NCBI GenBank assembly: GCA_964384625.1
Contig: CAYLNH010000001.1
Span: 1 to 64,000 of the forward strand
Length of the DNA stretch: 64,000 bases
Direction: 5' to 3'
Origin: CAYLNH01 sp964384625
GTDB lineage: Bacteria; Verrucomicrobiota; Lentisphaeria; JABSQK01
Part shown: piece after piece, positions 16,762-26,085 of the stretch
How positions within the stretch are numbered: position 1 is the first letter of the stretch
Layout of the letters: every line of letters begins with the position of its first letter
Position numbers and translations under genes: made by a program
The notes under the pieces: generated by a model
Database searches by the model: none
Seen by the model: only the letters and a program-made list of their open reading frames with translations
Told to the model about the DNA's origin: nothing

Positions 16762-18039
16762 ATGACCTCGCAAAACCTGGACCCTTCCAATCGACAGGAT
16801 TTCGTCTGGAACCGCACATTGACGATCACCGATTACGTTCTGACCCATTGGATGCTCGAGACGGCAGCCGATCCCTGGACCGCGGCGGTCGGCATTGCCA
16901 AAGAACAGTCGGCGACACTGATGGACATGTCGTCCTACGGCATATCCGTTGACTTGGGCGCGTCCACCGCGCGCGTCGTCGATATCGAGGAGCTTGGCGA
17001 GGCCGAAGACCGGCTGCTCCCGGAATTTCGTCTACAGACCGACGTCTATGAAGTCGAGCCGTCGACCTCACGGAATCGGGTCCGGGTGCAAATCGCCTTT
17101 CCCATTGCCAATTTCGGCAGTTCTTTGACGAATCTCTGGAGCGCAATGATCGCAGAGACGTTTCGCCTGGGATTTGTTTCCGGCCTGAAGCTCATCGATT
17201 TCGAGCTGCCGGACACGTATCTGGCACAGTTTCCCGGCCCCAAGCACGGCACGGAAGGAATTCGCGAACTGCTGCAGATCCGGGACCGGCCGCTTCTGTG
17301 CCGCTCCACCCGTCCGGCCGTCGGTCTGTCTTCCAAGGACATGGCGACAATCAACGAATGTGTATTGCGGCATGGCTTCGACTTCGTCAAGGATGACGAA
17401 CTGACGTGCGATACGCCGTTGTCCGCCTTCGCCGACCGCCAGCGGCAAATGGCGGCGATGGCCCGGCGGGTTGAAGCCGAGACCGGCGAGAAGAAGATGT
17501 GCGTGGCCAACTGCATCGACAATCCGCGCAAGGCGTTTGCTTTGGCGTCACAGGCACAGGCAGCCGGCGTACATGCACTGTTGGCAGCGCCCTGTTTGCA
17601 GGGACTGGGCATGTTGGGCGATCTGCGGGATGAAACCGGATTGGTCGTCATCAGCCATAACTCCGGCGAGGACACCCTGGTGCGACACCCGCGGTTCGGC
17701 GTCAGCCGCCCGGCCTGGATCAAGATTCAGCGACTGGCCGGAGCGGATATGATCATGCTGCCGACGGAATTCATGACCAACGCGATGGCTGCCGACAGCA
17801 AACGAGCCTGCATCTACGCCGCTGCCGGACCGCTTGGCGATTGTCGACCGGCACTGCCGATTCTGGCGGGGGGCAAGCGTCCCGAAGACCTGTCGACGAT
17901 CACGGCGGCCATTGGTTCCCCCGACTTCGTCGTTATCGCGGCGACCGCGGTCGACGGTCATCCCGACGGTCCGGCGGCCGGCGCCCGCGCCTTCCGAGAA
18001 GCCTGGCAGGTAGACCATGCGCATCGCGTTTCATGTTGA
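16762..18039 (+). CDS. RuBisCO-like protein (type IV)
   Basis: 425 aa from ATG 16762, with the full N-terminal plus (beta/alpha)8 layout of the large-subunit superfamily. GPKHGTEGIRELL at 159 is collinear with the GPPHGI segment of RuBisCO, and FVKDDE at 208-213 preserves the carbamylated lysine (K210) and metal ligands D212 and E213. Residues needed for CO2 fixation are changed. The catalytic Lys of the TIKPKLG motif is Arg184, the second Lys is Ala186, the loop-6 lysine is absent (LPTEFMTN), and the phosphate-binding GGG becomes AAT. It is therefore an enolase- or isomerase-type homolog, not a carboxylase. The next gene starts 23 bp inside it, followed by a cytidylyltransferase. This suggests it prepares a sugar- or alditol-phosphate. 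Confidence 0.85.
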   Translation: MTSQNLDPSNRQDFVWNRTLTITDYVLTHWMLETAADPWTAAVGIAKEQSATLMDMSSYGISVDLGASTARVVDIEELGEAEDRLLPEFRLQTDVYEVEPSTSRNRVRVQIAFPIANFGSSLTNLWSAMIAETFRLGFVSGLKLIDFELPDTYLAQFPGPKHGTEGIRELLQIRDRPLLCRSTRPAVGLSSKDMATINECVLRHGFDFVKDDELTCDTPLSAFADRQRQMAAMARRVEAETGEKKMCVANCIDNPRKAFALASQAQAAGVHALLAAPCLQGLGMLGDLRDETGLVVISHNSGEDTLVRHPRFGVSRPAWIKIQRLAGADMIMLPTEFMTNAMAADSKRACIYAAAGPLGDCRPALPILAGGKRPEDLSTITAAIGSPDFVVIAATAVDGHPDGPAAGARAFREAWQVDHAHRVSC

Positions 18040-19186
18040 GAACCCCTTTCATCGCGGCATCCTGTCGCCGGTTCACGAGTTGCTGCGGGACGAATTCTCG
18101 TGTTTGTTGAGCGAGAGCGCCCGCGACATTGTCGCATTTGACCCGCGGGTCATTGTGGTTGCCGGCGGCGGGGATGTTTCGCTATTCCGGGTTGCACTGC
18201 CTGAAGCCGTCATCGTCTGGACTCGTCACGGTTATGTCTCGAAGAACATTCGCGGCATTTCGGTCGAACGCTGCGATTTTGCCTGCATCAGCAGTGATCA
18301 CACCGAGCAAGAGTTTCTCGAGCGCGGCTGGCACCCGCGCATCGGCTTCTGGAAGACCGGCTTTGTGCCGGTAGATGCGATGATTCACGCCGTCGCCGAG
18401 GCCCCGCGGGATCATCTGCCGCCGGCGTTTGGCGACATCGGCAAGGTTCTTTTGTACGCCCCCACCTACACCGAGAGCCTGTCCTCCGCCGAACCGCTCG
18501 GACCGGAATGGCCGGCGCTGTTGCGGCAGCGCTTCCCAGACCTCGGCGTGGTCATCAAGCCGCACCCGGCGCAGCTGCACGCGGCGCCCCACTGTCTGGA
18601 CTGGTGGCGCGCGGCCGCCGCCGATGATGCACTGATCACGCTGGTTGACGAGAAGGATGCGGATGTCTACCCGCTTCTGGCGGCGGCCGACGTGTTGCTG
18701 TCTGACGCGTCGAGCGTCATCTTCTACTACCTCGCGCTGGACCGGCCGATCATCCTCTTCAACAACCCGAAGCGATTCCATGACAAGACTGCATATGACC
18801 CGTCGGGGCCGGAATGGACGTGCCGCGACATGGGCATCGAGATCGACGCCGTCACCGGACTGCCGGAAGCGGTCAATCGGAGCCTGGCCAATCCCGAAGC
18901 CCGGGCTCGGCAACGAGCAAAGTACCGGCAGCAGGTTTTCGGCGACACTGCCGACGGCCGCGCCGCCGAACGGGTTGCCGACCGGATTCGACGTCTGCTC
19001 AAACCGCCAGCAGAAGACCGGGAGTGGGTCGCCATGGCCTGGAATTCGCATGCCGCGCACCGCAAAACCGCCCGGTTGAGCCTGCCGTGGGCCGCCGCCA
19101 GACTGGCGGCCAGACTGCATCGATACCGGCGATTACGGTGTTGTCTGGGACAACTGCTGCTGCGGCTCCGCGGGAGGAACTCGTGA
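18017..19186 (+). CDS. CDP-glycerol glycerophosphotransferase-like protein, copy 2
   Basis: 389 aa. TagB/TagF-type signatures: TRHGYVSKNIRGI near residue 74, VIKPHPAQ near 182, and LLSDASSVIFYYLALDRPII near 227. The chain is closely similar to the copy at 10252. The start overlaps the RuBisCO-like gene by 23 bp, and the stop overlaps the GTG of the cytidylyltransferase (GTGA). It probably transfers an alditol- or related phosphate from the CDP donor made by that neighbour. Which alditol is unknown. Confidence 0.8.
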   Translation: MRIAFHVENPFHRGILSPVHELLRDEFSCLLSESARDIVAFDPRVIVVAGGGDVSLFRVALPEAVIVWTRHGYVSKNIRGISVERCDFACISSDHTEQEFLERGWHPRIGFWKTGFVPVDAMIHAVAEAPRDHLPPAFGDIGKVLLYAPTYTESLSSAEPLGPEWPALLRQRFPDLGVVIKPHPAQLHAAPHCLDWWRAAAADDALITLVDEKDADVYPLLAAADVLLSDASSVIFYYLALDRPIILFNNPKRFHDKTAYDPSGPEWTCRDMGIEIDAVTGLPEAVNRSLANPEARARQRAKYRQQVFGDTADGRAAERVADRIRRLLKPPAEDREWVAMAWNSHAAHRKTARLSLPWAAARLAARLHRYRRLRCCLGQLLLRLRGRNS

Positions 19187-19872
19187 ACCGGGACATTGTC
19201 ACAGGTTCCGTGGGTATCCTGGCCGGCGCCGGCTCGGGCACACGCCTCGGGCTGGGGCCCAAGGCCTTTCTCGAACTCGAAGGCAGCACGCTGCTGGCCC
19301 TCGCCGCACGACAGTTGCTGGCTTGCTGCGAGCGGGTCGTCGTCGGGGTCCCGCCGGCACGGCAAGCCGCGGCCCGAAAACTACTTCCCGGGGAGGTCGA
19401 CGTTTATGCCGGGAAAGACAGCTATCAGCAAACCGTTGCCCACCTTTTCGAGCAAGCGCCGGGCGATCTCGTCCTCATCCATATTGTTGCCCGTCCGTTC
19501 GCAACACCGGACCTGATCCGCACGGTTCTGCTTGCCGCCCGCGACGGCAACGCGGCCATGGCAACAGAACAAAGCCGGGTTCCCCTGTCGCGTCTTGCCG
19601 CGGGACACGCCGTCGCGGATCTGCCGAGACCGGACGTGGCAATCTCGCAGTCGCCGCAGGCCTATTCCAGAGAGACTCTGGCGAACACGTTGGCCTGGGC
19701 GGCACGGAGCAACGTGACGATGCAGAGCCCGTCCCAGTTGGTGCTTGCCAGGGACATCCCGATTCGATGCATCCCGGGGGAAGCGACAAACATCAAGATC
19801 ACAACCCCTCTGGACTGGGCCATCGCCCGCGACGTCATCTGGCCGGCCGTCAAAAGCAGACTGCATCTGTAG
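19183..19872 (+). CDS. IspD/TarI-family cytidylyltransferase
   Basis: 229 aa from GTG 19183, which overlaps the previous stop; GGGAGG lies 6 nt upstream and fixes this start. The nucleotide-binding motif is GILAGAGSGTRLGLGPKAFL near residue 10. VLIHIVARPFATPDLI near 103 and SPQAYSRETL near 151 follow the IspD/TarI layout. Family members make CDP-methylerythritol or CDP-ribitol from CTP and an alditol phosphate. The coupling to a CDP-alditol-transferase-like gene favours a TarI-like role in glycan synthesis over isoprenoid synthesis. Confidence 0.8.
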   Translation: MNRDIVTGSVGILAGAGSGTRLGLGPKAFLELEGSTLLALAARQLLACCERVVVGVPPARQAAARKLLPGEVDVYAGKDSYQQTVAHLFEQAPGDLVLIHIVARPFATPDLIRTVLLAARDGNAAMATEQSRVPLSRLAAGHAVADLPRPDVAISQSPQAYSRETLANTLAWAARSNVTMQSPSQLVLARDIPIRCIPGEATNIKITTPLDWAIARDVIWPAVKSRLHL

Positions 19873-20002
19873 ACGAACCCGATACCCCGACGTTTCTGTG
19901 GGTCACAAACCGCCCCACCCCGCCCGGGCGCTGCCGCCGGCAACCTTTACGCCGCCGGCCGACACCCAACTCCACCACGTCCGCGAATGGACGGCCGCGG
20001 CC

Positions 20003-20575
20003 TCATTCGCCCTCGGCGTCACGGTATTCCGGGTCGCCGTCGATGATCTTGAATCCCGGGTACGCCACGGCGGTCACGCCGTCCGGGAGGTCCTTGTGGA
20101 CCACCGCGTTGGCGCCGATGGTTACATTATTGCCGATGCGGATTTTGCCGATAACCTTGGCGCCGGAACAGATCCGCACCTGATTGCCGATGACCGGCAC
20201 CCCGTTGTTCCGGCCGCGGCCGGAATGGCCGATCGTAACCCCCTGCATGATCAGACAGTTGTCCCCGATCTCCGAAAAATCGGCGATCACGATGCCGTTC
20301 TGGTGGATGATCTTCACGCCTTTGCCGAGTTTCGCCTGCCGGCCGATCTCGATACCCCAGGCAGCCTGCACGGCCAGTGAAAGGACCGTGTAGAGCGGCA
20401 GGAGGAGAACCTTCAGCACGACCCCACGCCGGCTGACCCAGTGACCGAAACGATACGCCAGGATTGCATGCAGCCCCGGCATCAGGAGGGTGGTCACAAA
20501 CGCCAGGGGCGGATTCATGCCTCTGCGTTTGCGGCGGTAGTGGACGCGAAAATCCTCGGCGATCATCTGCGGCAA
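20003..20575 (-). CDS. hexapeptide-repeat acyltransferase, serine acetyltransferase-like (second copy)
   Basis: 190 aa. Same layout as the protein at 9586: a helical N-terminus with a hydrophobic stretch (VVLKVLLLPLYTVLSLAVQ), then beta-helix repeats IGDNCLIMQGVTIGHSGRGR and IGNNVTIGANAVVHKDLPDG. A glycan O-acetyltransferase is the likeliest role. An alternative ATG lies three codons inside. It is divergent from the GT4 gene at 20803, with 227 bp between starts. Confidence 0.78.
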   Translation of the reverse strand: MPQMIAEDFRVHYRRKRRGMNPPLAFVTTLLMPGLHAILAYRFGHWVSRRGVVLKVLLLPLYTVLSLAVQAAWGIEIGRQAKLGKGVKIIHQNGIVIADFSEIGDNCLIMQGVTIGHSGRGRNNGVPVIGNQVRICSGAKVIGKIRIGNNVTIGANAVVHKDLPDGVTAVAYPGFKIIDGDPEYRDAEGE

Positions 20576-20802
20576 TCCGGCTTGGGCTCATTCCGACTCA
20601 ATCGCCCCGGATAATAACGCCGACCCGGAGTTCACGCAAGTGCAGACGTCCCCCTGACGCATTACCCCCCTTGCCGCCGGCAATTCGCAATCCGTCCGGG
20701 GGGGCGGCCGCCCTCCGGACGGACTGCGACTTGGATTGCATCGGTCAGTTCCCAAGGTAGGTTGACGCCGGCCAACCGCAATCCAGTAATCCGAGGATCA
20801 AC

Positions 20803-21948
20803 ATGCGTCCGATTCGAATACTGCAGACCGTGTTCAGCATGGATATCGGCGGGGTGGAAACGTGGCTGATGCATATTCTGCGCAATATCGACCGGGAGCA
20901 GTACCGGCTGGACTTCGCCGTTCATCTGTCCGGTCCCGGCACGCACGAGGAAGAGATCCGGGCGCTGGGGAGCAACATCCATGTCTGTGCGCCGCTGACG
21001 CGCCCGTGGCGGCAGTTGCCCAGGTTTCGCCGGATTCTGCGCGAGCACGGTCCGTATGACATTATGCACGCCCATACGCCGATGCTCGGCCCGCTGCTGT
21101 GGCTGGCGCGTCGCGCCGGTGTGCCGGTGCGCATTCTGCACACGCACAACGATTTTTCCCGGCGGCCGCCTGCCGGGCTGCTGAGTCGACTGTACTTCAG
21201 CGGGGCACTGCGTCTGGCCCGCCGCAGTCTGACGCATGCTCTGGCCTGTTCCGAAGCCGCCGCAACGGGGACCTTCAGCTCCGGCTGGCGGGAGGATTCG
21301 CGCGTGCAGGTGTTGTACTGCGGTGAGGATTTCGATGCGTTTGAAGAACCTGTCGATCGAGCTGAAGTACGGCGCGAATTCGACTTGCCGGCGAATGCTT
21401 TTGTCATCGGGCACGTGGGAAGATTTGCCAGGCAGAAGAACCATCAGTTCATCATCGAGATCGCCAGAGAGATCCTGCCGCTGGACGAATCGATTCGGTT
21501 CCTGCTGATTGGTGATGGACCGTTGCGCGGTGAAATCGAAAGCGCCGTCGACGAGGCCGGCCTGCGGGCGAACATCCGGTTTGCCGGGAACCGGCGGGAT
21601 GTTCCCAGGTTACTCAAAGGCGCCGTGGATGTGTTCCTGCTGCCGTCGCTCCACGAAGGCCTGGGACTGGTGCTGATCGAGGCCCAGGCCGCCGGGTTGC
21701 CCGCTGTCTTTGCCGATTCCATCACCCCGGAAGCGGACGTTGTCCCGGAACTGGCCACCCGGCTCAGTCTGTCCCTGCCGCCCGACGCCTGGGCCCAGGC
21801 GATCTTGCGTGTCAAGCAGACGCCGCCGACAGTTTCCGGGGAGACAGCGCTCGCCGCCCTCCGCGGCAGCCATTTTGCCGTGGAACAGAGCGTTTCAGCC
21901 CTGGGCGGACTCTACACCTCGGCAACAGGCAGTGCGGCAAACGAGTGA
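20803..21948 (+). CDS. GT4 glycosyltransferase
   Basis: 381 aa, GT-B fold. The acceptor half opens with RILQTVFSMDIGGVETWLMH. The donor half has VIGHVGRFARQKNHQFIIEI and the EX7E-type motif SLHEGLGLVLIEAQAAGLPA near residue 285. It resembles EpsF-type retaining glycosyltransferases of exopolysaccharide loci. A GT4 at 41417 shows the same pattern and is probably a paralog. Donor unknown. Confidence 0.88.
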   Translation: MRPIRILQTVFSMDIGGVETWLMHILRNIDREQYRLDFAVHLSGPGTHEEEIRALGSNIHVCAPLTRPWRQLPRFRRILREHGPYDIMHAHTPMLGPLLWLARRAGVPVRILHTHNDFSRRPPAGLLSRLYFSGALRLARRSLTHALACSEAAATGTFSSGWREDSRVQVLYCGEDFDAFEEPVDRAEVRREFDLPANAFVIGHVGRFARQKNHQFIIEIAREILPLDESIRFLLIGDGPLRGEIESAVDEAGLRANIRFAGNRRDVPRLLKGAVDVFLLPSLHEGLGLVLIEAQAAGLPAVFADSITPEADVVPELATRLSLSLPPDAWAQAILRVKQTPPTVSGETALAALRGSHFAVEQSVSALGGLYTSATGSAANE

Positions 21949-21961
21949 CGGGGCGCATCGC

Positions 21962-23050
21962 CTATGATACGGCCCGACGGGCAACAGGCACTTTGCTGAT
22001 GCCGTAGACCACCGCCAGGGAAACAAAATACACGATCAACGGGTACGCCAGATCCCAAACAGGGAAGCTCAGTTTCGCATCAGTGCGCTGCAGTTTCTCG
22101 ACGATGTACGGATGGAACAGATAGACGCCCAGAGTATAACGGCCCCATTTGCCGAGCCGTCCTTCCCCACAGACGTTTCCGGCGGCGAGACAGAGAACGG
22201 CAACTCCAATCCCGAAGGGGACAGTACCGAGAAAGAATCCGTAACGGACGGGATCTGTCGTCGTCGTGCAGGCGAGAAGGCAGCTCTCTGCGAGTTGCAG
22301 CAGAAGCCCAAATACAGCCAGCCCCAGACCCACCCTGAAGGATGGCCGAATCTTGATGGAACTCAACACATAGCCGATGCCGAAGAACAGCGTGCTGAAG
22401 AACGGCCCGTTGCGGGTATTGAACGTCGGCTGCCAATCCATCAGCAAGGTCGCATAGGGGCCGGCGACGAGTCCAATCAGGTACAGCACCACACCGATGC
22501 CGATGATCACCCAATTGCGGCGCGTCGTACTAGCCAAGGCAACAATGGTCATACCCCAGAGCAGCCCCATCAGGAACCAGAGGTGAACCCTGGTTCCCTG
22601 AAAGGCAAGCATGAGCCAGTGCTTGCGAAAGAGGCCGACAACGCTGTCCACGGCGCTGCCGCACCAGCCGATGACGCCAAGCTCGGACAGGCTGCCGGTA
22701 TCAACGAGTGAGACGCCGTAGAACATCGACCAGATCACGAAGAGCAGAAGCAGCCGCGTCGCTGAGCGCCGGTAAGCCTCGGCTTTCGTCCGTTTCAGCG
22801 CGACGCTCCGGCCCCAGAGATAGCCGGAGACGACAAAGAAGAACGGAACGGCAAAGCGGCAGGCATGGACGACCCCCACTCCCAGGAGGTCGAGGGCCGA
22901 GCCTGCCTCGGCGTAACGGAACGGCGTCGTGTGGATGACAACCACGGCGAACACAGCAATTGTGCGGAACAGGTCTATGCTCGGGATACGGCCGTTCGTC
23001 CCGGAGTCGGCCGGCTTGCCATCGAGTGTCAGCTCTTCGTCTGTCGGCAT
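21962..23050 (-). CDS. membrane acyltransferase, acyltransferase-3 family
   Basis: 362 aa with about ten hydrophobic segments. The signature SIDLFRTIAVFAVVVIHTTP near residue 24 contains the conserved R and H of the family. FAVPFFFVVSGYLWGRS follows, and YTLGVYLFHPYIVEKLQ is near the end. These proteins transfer acetyl or other acyl groups to exported polysaccharide, as in WecH and OafA. It overlaps the sulfotransferase gene at 23029 by 22 bp. Confidence 0.86.
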   Translation of the reverse strand: MPTDEELTLDGKPADSGTNGRIPSIDLFRTIAVFAVVVIHTTPFRYAEAGSALDLLGVGVVHACRFAVPFFFVVSGYLWGRSVALKRTKAEAYRRSATRLLLLFVIWSMFYGVSLVDTGSLSELGVIGWCGSAVDSVVGLFRKHWLMLAFQGTRVHLWFLMGLLWGMTIVALASTTRRNWVIIGIGVVLYLIGLVAGPYATLLMDWQPTFNTRNGPFFSTLFFGIGYVLSSIKIRPSFRVGLGLAVFGLLLQLAESCLLACTTTTDPVRYGFFLGTVPFGIGVAVLCLAAGNVCGEGRLGKWGRYTLGVYLFHPYIVEKLQRTDAKLSFPVWDLAYPLIVYFVSLAVVYGISKVPVARRAVS

Positions 23051-23970
23051 GGGGTATCCTTGTCACTGGTTGCCGACGTGCCGCCGGTGCGTTCATCTGC
23101 TGCACTCCGCGGTCCCCAATGGGACAAGTCGCGATCGATCAGCTTCGCGAGAGCGCCGACATCCTCGCCGACCCGCGACCAGATATACTCTTGCACGTCC
23201 AGGGGAACGGTCTCGCGCGGTTTCGGTCGGCTGTTGAGTCGGACAAACACTTGCGCCAGTTGAAACGCCAGTTTCCTGGGGACCAGATGTTTCAGACCGC
23301 TGAACCGCCAGAGACCACGGGCCAAGCTGTGGAATCCTCTGCTGCGATGCTGTTTGCTGGCATTAACGACGTTCAACTCCGGCACGAAGTGGGGATCGAC
23401 GTCAAGGAACTGGAGGGTTTTCCGATAAACGGCGCAACGGTCTTTCTTGAGATCCTCAAGGAGAGTCACTTGCACCTGATCCGGGCCGAATGCTTCCATG
23501 TAGCGTTCCACCTGGCCGGCATAACTGGCCATCCTGGTGTACAATAGAGCCCAGCCCGTCTTGCGTGCGGCGCGTTCGTCCTCGAGCTCCAGTGCCCGGC
23601 ACAGATCCGGTTCCGGTTCCGTCAGAACAAACCGGTGCTGCGTAAAAGCAGCCCGGACGAACTCAACGGGATCACGCAGCATGATCAGAATCTTCGCGTC
23701 CGGGTTGAAGCGGAAGATCTCCTGTGCGGCAAACCGGGAGTAGAGGTAGAAGACCGATCCCTCCCCGCAAACCTGGTCTTCATGGCCGGCGAACAACGCC
23801 TGGTAATCCGTGCAGTTGCCGACATGCCGAGGGCCCGGGACGTCCTTGCCGAAAAAGTGGATCTCCTTGGGGATGGAGAAGAAGATCTCCGGGTGTTCGG
23901 CGAGGTAAGTCGACATGGCGGTTGTGCCGCACTTCGGCGCACCGACAATGAAGAAATCAGGGGGGCGCAT
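23029..23970 (-). CDS. sulfotransferase, heparan-sulfotransferase-like type
   Basis: 313 aa. The phosphosulfate loop FFIVGAPKCGTTAMSTYLAE is at residues 6-25. KEIHFFGKDV near 35 and ILIMLRDPVEFVRAAFTQH near 94 hold the 3'-phosphate-binding Arg and Ser-like positions. VTLLEDLKKDRCAVYRKTLQ is near 168. The fold type matches bacterial relatives of heparan-sulfate sulfotransferases. It is coupled by overlap to the membrane acyltransferase downstream. Confidence 0.85.
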   Translation of the reverse strand: MRPPDFFIVGAPKCGTTAMSTYLAEHPEIFFSIPKEIHFFGKDVPGPRHVGNCTDYQALFAGHEDQVCGEGSVFYLYSRFAAQEIFRFNPDAKILIMLRDPVEFVRAAFTQHRFVLTEPEPDLCRALELEDERAARKTGWALLYTRMASYAGQVERYMEAFGPDQVQVTLLEDLKKDRCAVYRKTLQFLDVDPHFVPELNVVNASKQHRSRGFHSLARGLWRFSGLKHLVPRKLAFQLAQVFVRLNSRPKPRETVPLDVQEYIWSRVGEDVGALAKLIDRDLSHWGPRSAADERTGGTSATSDKDTPCRQTKS

Positions 23971-24027
23971 AGTGTTTGGTCGTTATTCCTGCTTTGCTTG
24001 GCTTCCGGTTGCCGGATTCAGCGAGAA

Positions 24028-25860
24028 TCAGCTTGGTCGAAACAGCTCCTGCACCAGGCACAGCCCAACGAAGGACTGCAGCATCAGGTCGGCATGGCGG
24101 GCGAACGCGTCGTTCGACCTCAGGCTGCCGGAGACAGCCTTGTCGAGGAACGAGCACATTTTGGACCGCTCGAAGAATGGCAGATCTTCTGCCGCCGAGC
24201 TGTTGAGCGTGTCCTGATAAAGCCGGCGCAAAGATCCTCCTTCCGACAGAGACATGAGCGGGTTGAGAAAACTGCCCTTCTGGCGCTGGCTTGTGGAGTG
24301 GTCAACGAATGGACGCACTGCCTCACGGAAGACAAATTTGCCTTGGCCATCGCGTATTTTCAATATTGTCGGCAGGCTGCAGGCATAATCCATCAACCGG
24401 TGGTCAAGGAACGGGACCCGTCCTTGAACTGAGTGCGCCATCTCGACACAATCGCCGACCTGCGGCAGGAAATGGACCAACGTGATGCGACAATAGAAAT
24501 ACAGCGAGACATTAAGCGGGTGGCGATCTCGCAGAAATTCCGCGGCGTCGAGATCATCAAGAAACGCATGCACCGGCCGGAAACCATCGAGTTCCGCTGC
24601 AAACGCCGGCGCCAGCATTCTGAACTTCTGGTCGCGCTGGATCCACATGGGGCAGGCGCCAAGGACCTCCTGCATATAGGCCATGCCGGGATCCCTCCGC
24701 GATTGCGTTCGCCGCGAATTATCAACGAGAAAAGCACTACTCCCGGCAAAGATCCCGTCATTCCCCTCGCCGGTGAGGGCAACGTTCACGCCATGATCTC
24801 GCACCATCCTGCTGAACAGGAACTTCGCCACGCCGCTATGCGTCACCGGGGTCTCGCAACGCCAGATAGCGTCCGCCACACTGTCGGCAAGCAGATTTTC
24901 GTTCACCGGGAAGACATGGAAGTCAGCGCCGACGCGAGCAGCGGTCCGACGTGCCAACGGGGCCTCGCTCACATCCTCATCATGCCAGGCGATGGTAAAG
25001 GCATCTATGGGGCGATCAAGTTGCCTGGCGGCAATCCCGAGCACGGCGGATGAGTCGATACCACCGCTCAAGTACACCCCAACCCGCTCCTTCGCCGGCA
25101 GTCGGACCTGGACCGACTCACACAGAAGCTCGCGCGTTTTTTGAATCGCCTCGTCATCACTGATATCCATTGTCCGGCTTTCGGGAGGGAATTTGAAGTC
25201 CCAGTATCGCTTTTGTGCCGCGGCGCCAGCAAACGTCGCGACCAACACGTGGCCGGGCCGAATCTGGCAAACATCCCGGAAGAGAGTCTGGTGTTCCGAC
25301 GGGACCCCATGCAACATCTGCATATACCCCTCACGATTCCACCGGCATGGCACACCGAGAGCAAACATCGCTTTCGCCTCTGAAGCCAGGTAGACCGCTC
25401 CATCATGCTCGGCAAAGAACAAAGGGCGGATACCGATGCGGTCGCGGGCGGCCAGCAACCGCTTTCTGTTTTCATCCCACAGGAGGAAAGCGAATTCTCC
25501 CCGCAAATGGGAGACGCAGTCGATGCCGTGTTCTTCGTAGAGATGGATCAGGATCTCGCCGTTCAATGAGGTCCGAAACCGATGGCCGCTTTGCTCCAAC
25601 CGATTTCTGGTCTCTGCGATCTGATAGAAGGTGCCGTCGACGGCAACGACGATTGTGCCGTCCTCATTCGTGAGCGGAGTTCGTCGCGCCCCGGCACAGT
25701 CAATGTGGTGTTCCTGACAAGCAAGAACAAAGCGGCCATCCAGAGCCATCCAGTTCCACATCCCATGGCCCCCCCGATGCTGGAGCAAGGCGGAAGCCTC
25801 GACAACCTTCTGTTTATCAACTGGTGCGCCGCCGGCGACCACCCCAAGTATGCCGCTCAT
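24028..25860 (-). CDS. asparagine-synthetase-like protein with a degenerate glutaminase domain
   Basis: 610 aa with the two-domain layout of glutamine-dependent asparagine synthetase. The N-terminal nucleophile Cys2 is Ser here (MSGILGV). Other glutamine-site motifs are also changed relative to the copy at 34526: HRGGH instead of HRGPD (28-32), DGTFYQ instead of NGEFYG (75-80), SLNGE instead of HSDSE (98-102). The synthetase PP-loop SGGIDS at 265-270 is intact. The protein probably uses ammonia from elsewhere, or catalyses another adenylation-dependent ligation. The gene follows the LarA-ACP operon after about 225 bp and is 57 bp upstream of a sulfotransferase gene. Confidence 0.82.
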   Translation of the reverse strand: MSGILGVVAGGAPVDKQKVVEASALLQHRGGHGMWNWMALDGRFVLACQEHHIDCAGARRTPLTNEDGTIVVAVDGTFYQIAETRNRLEQSGHRFRTSLNGEILIHLYEEHGIDCVSHLRGEFAFLLWDENRKRLLAARDRIGIRPLFFAEHDGAVYLASEAKAMFALGVPCRWNREGYMQMLHGVPSEHQTLFRDVCQIRPGHVLVATFAGAAAQKRYWDFKFPPESRTMDISDDEAIQKTRELLCESVQVRLPAKERVGVYLSGGIDSSAVLGIAARQLDRPIDAFTIAWHDEDVSEAPLARRTAARVGADFHVFPVNENLLADSVADAIWRCETPVTHSGVAKFLFSRMVRDHGVNVALTGEGNDGIFAGSSAFLVDNSRRTQSRRDPGMAYMQEVLGACPMWIQRDQKFRMLAPAFAAELDGFRPVHAFLDDLDAAEFLRDRHPLNVSLYFYCRITLVHFLPQVGDCVEMAHSVQGRVPFLDHRLMDYACSLPTILKIRDGQGKFVFREAVRPFVDHSTSQRQKGSFLNPLMSLSEGGSLRRLYQDTLNSSAAEDLPFFERSKMCSFLDKAVSGSLRSNDAFARHADLMLQSFVGLCLVQELFRPS

Positions 25861-26085
25861 CAGAGAAGAGCTCCTATCTGCAGATGTCTGTGCATCTATT
25901 TCATATCAAAAGGGGATCATCCGCGAAGAAAGGATATCTCCCAATTACCCTGGTTGTCCAATGCCATGGAACCAAGGTGATGCAATTACAAATCAAATGC
26001 TTCCGCAGCTGGAACCGGCACGATCTCACAGAACCCGTTCCACGGGAGCGACGGCAGGGACAAGTTCTGAGTTCAAGTCGTGCCC

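Noticed and set aside
16762..18039. A genuine CO2-fixing RuBisCO
   Set aside because: The catalytic lysine of the KPK motif, the loop-6 lysine and the phosphate-binding glycines are missing, and no small subunit or phosphoribulokinase is near.
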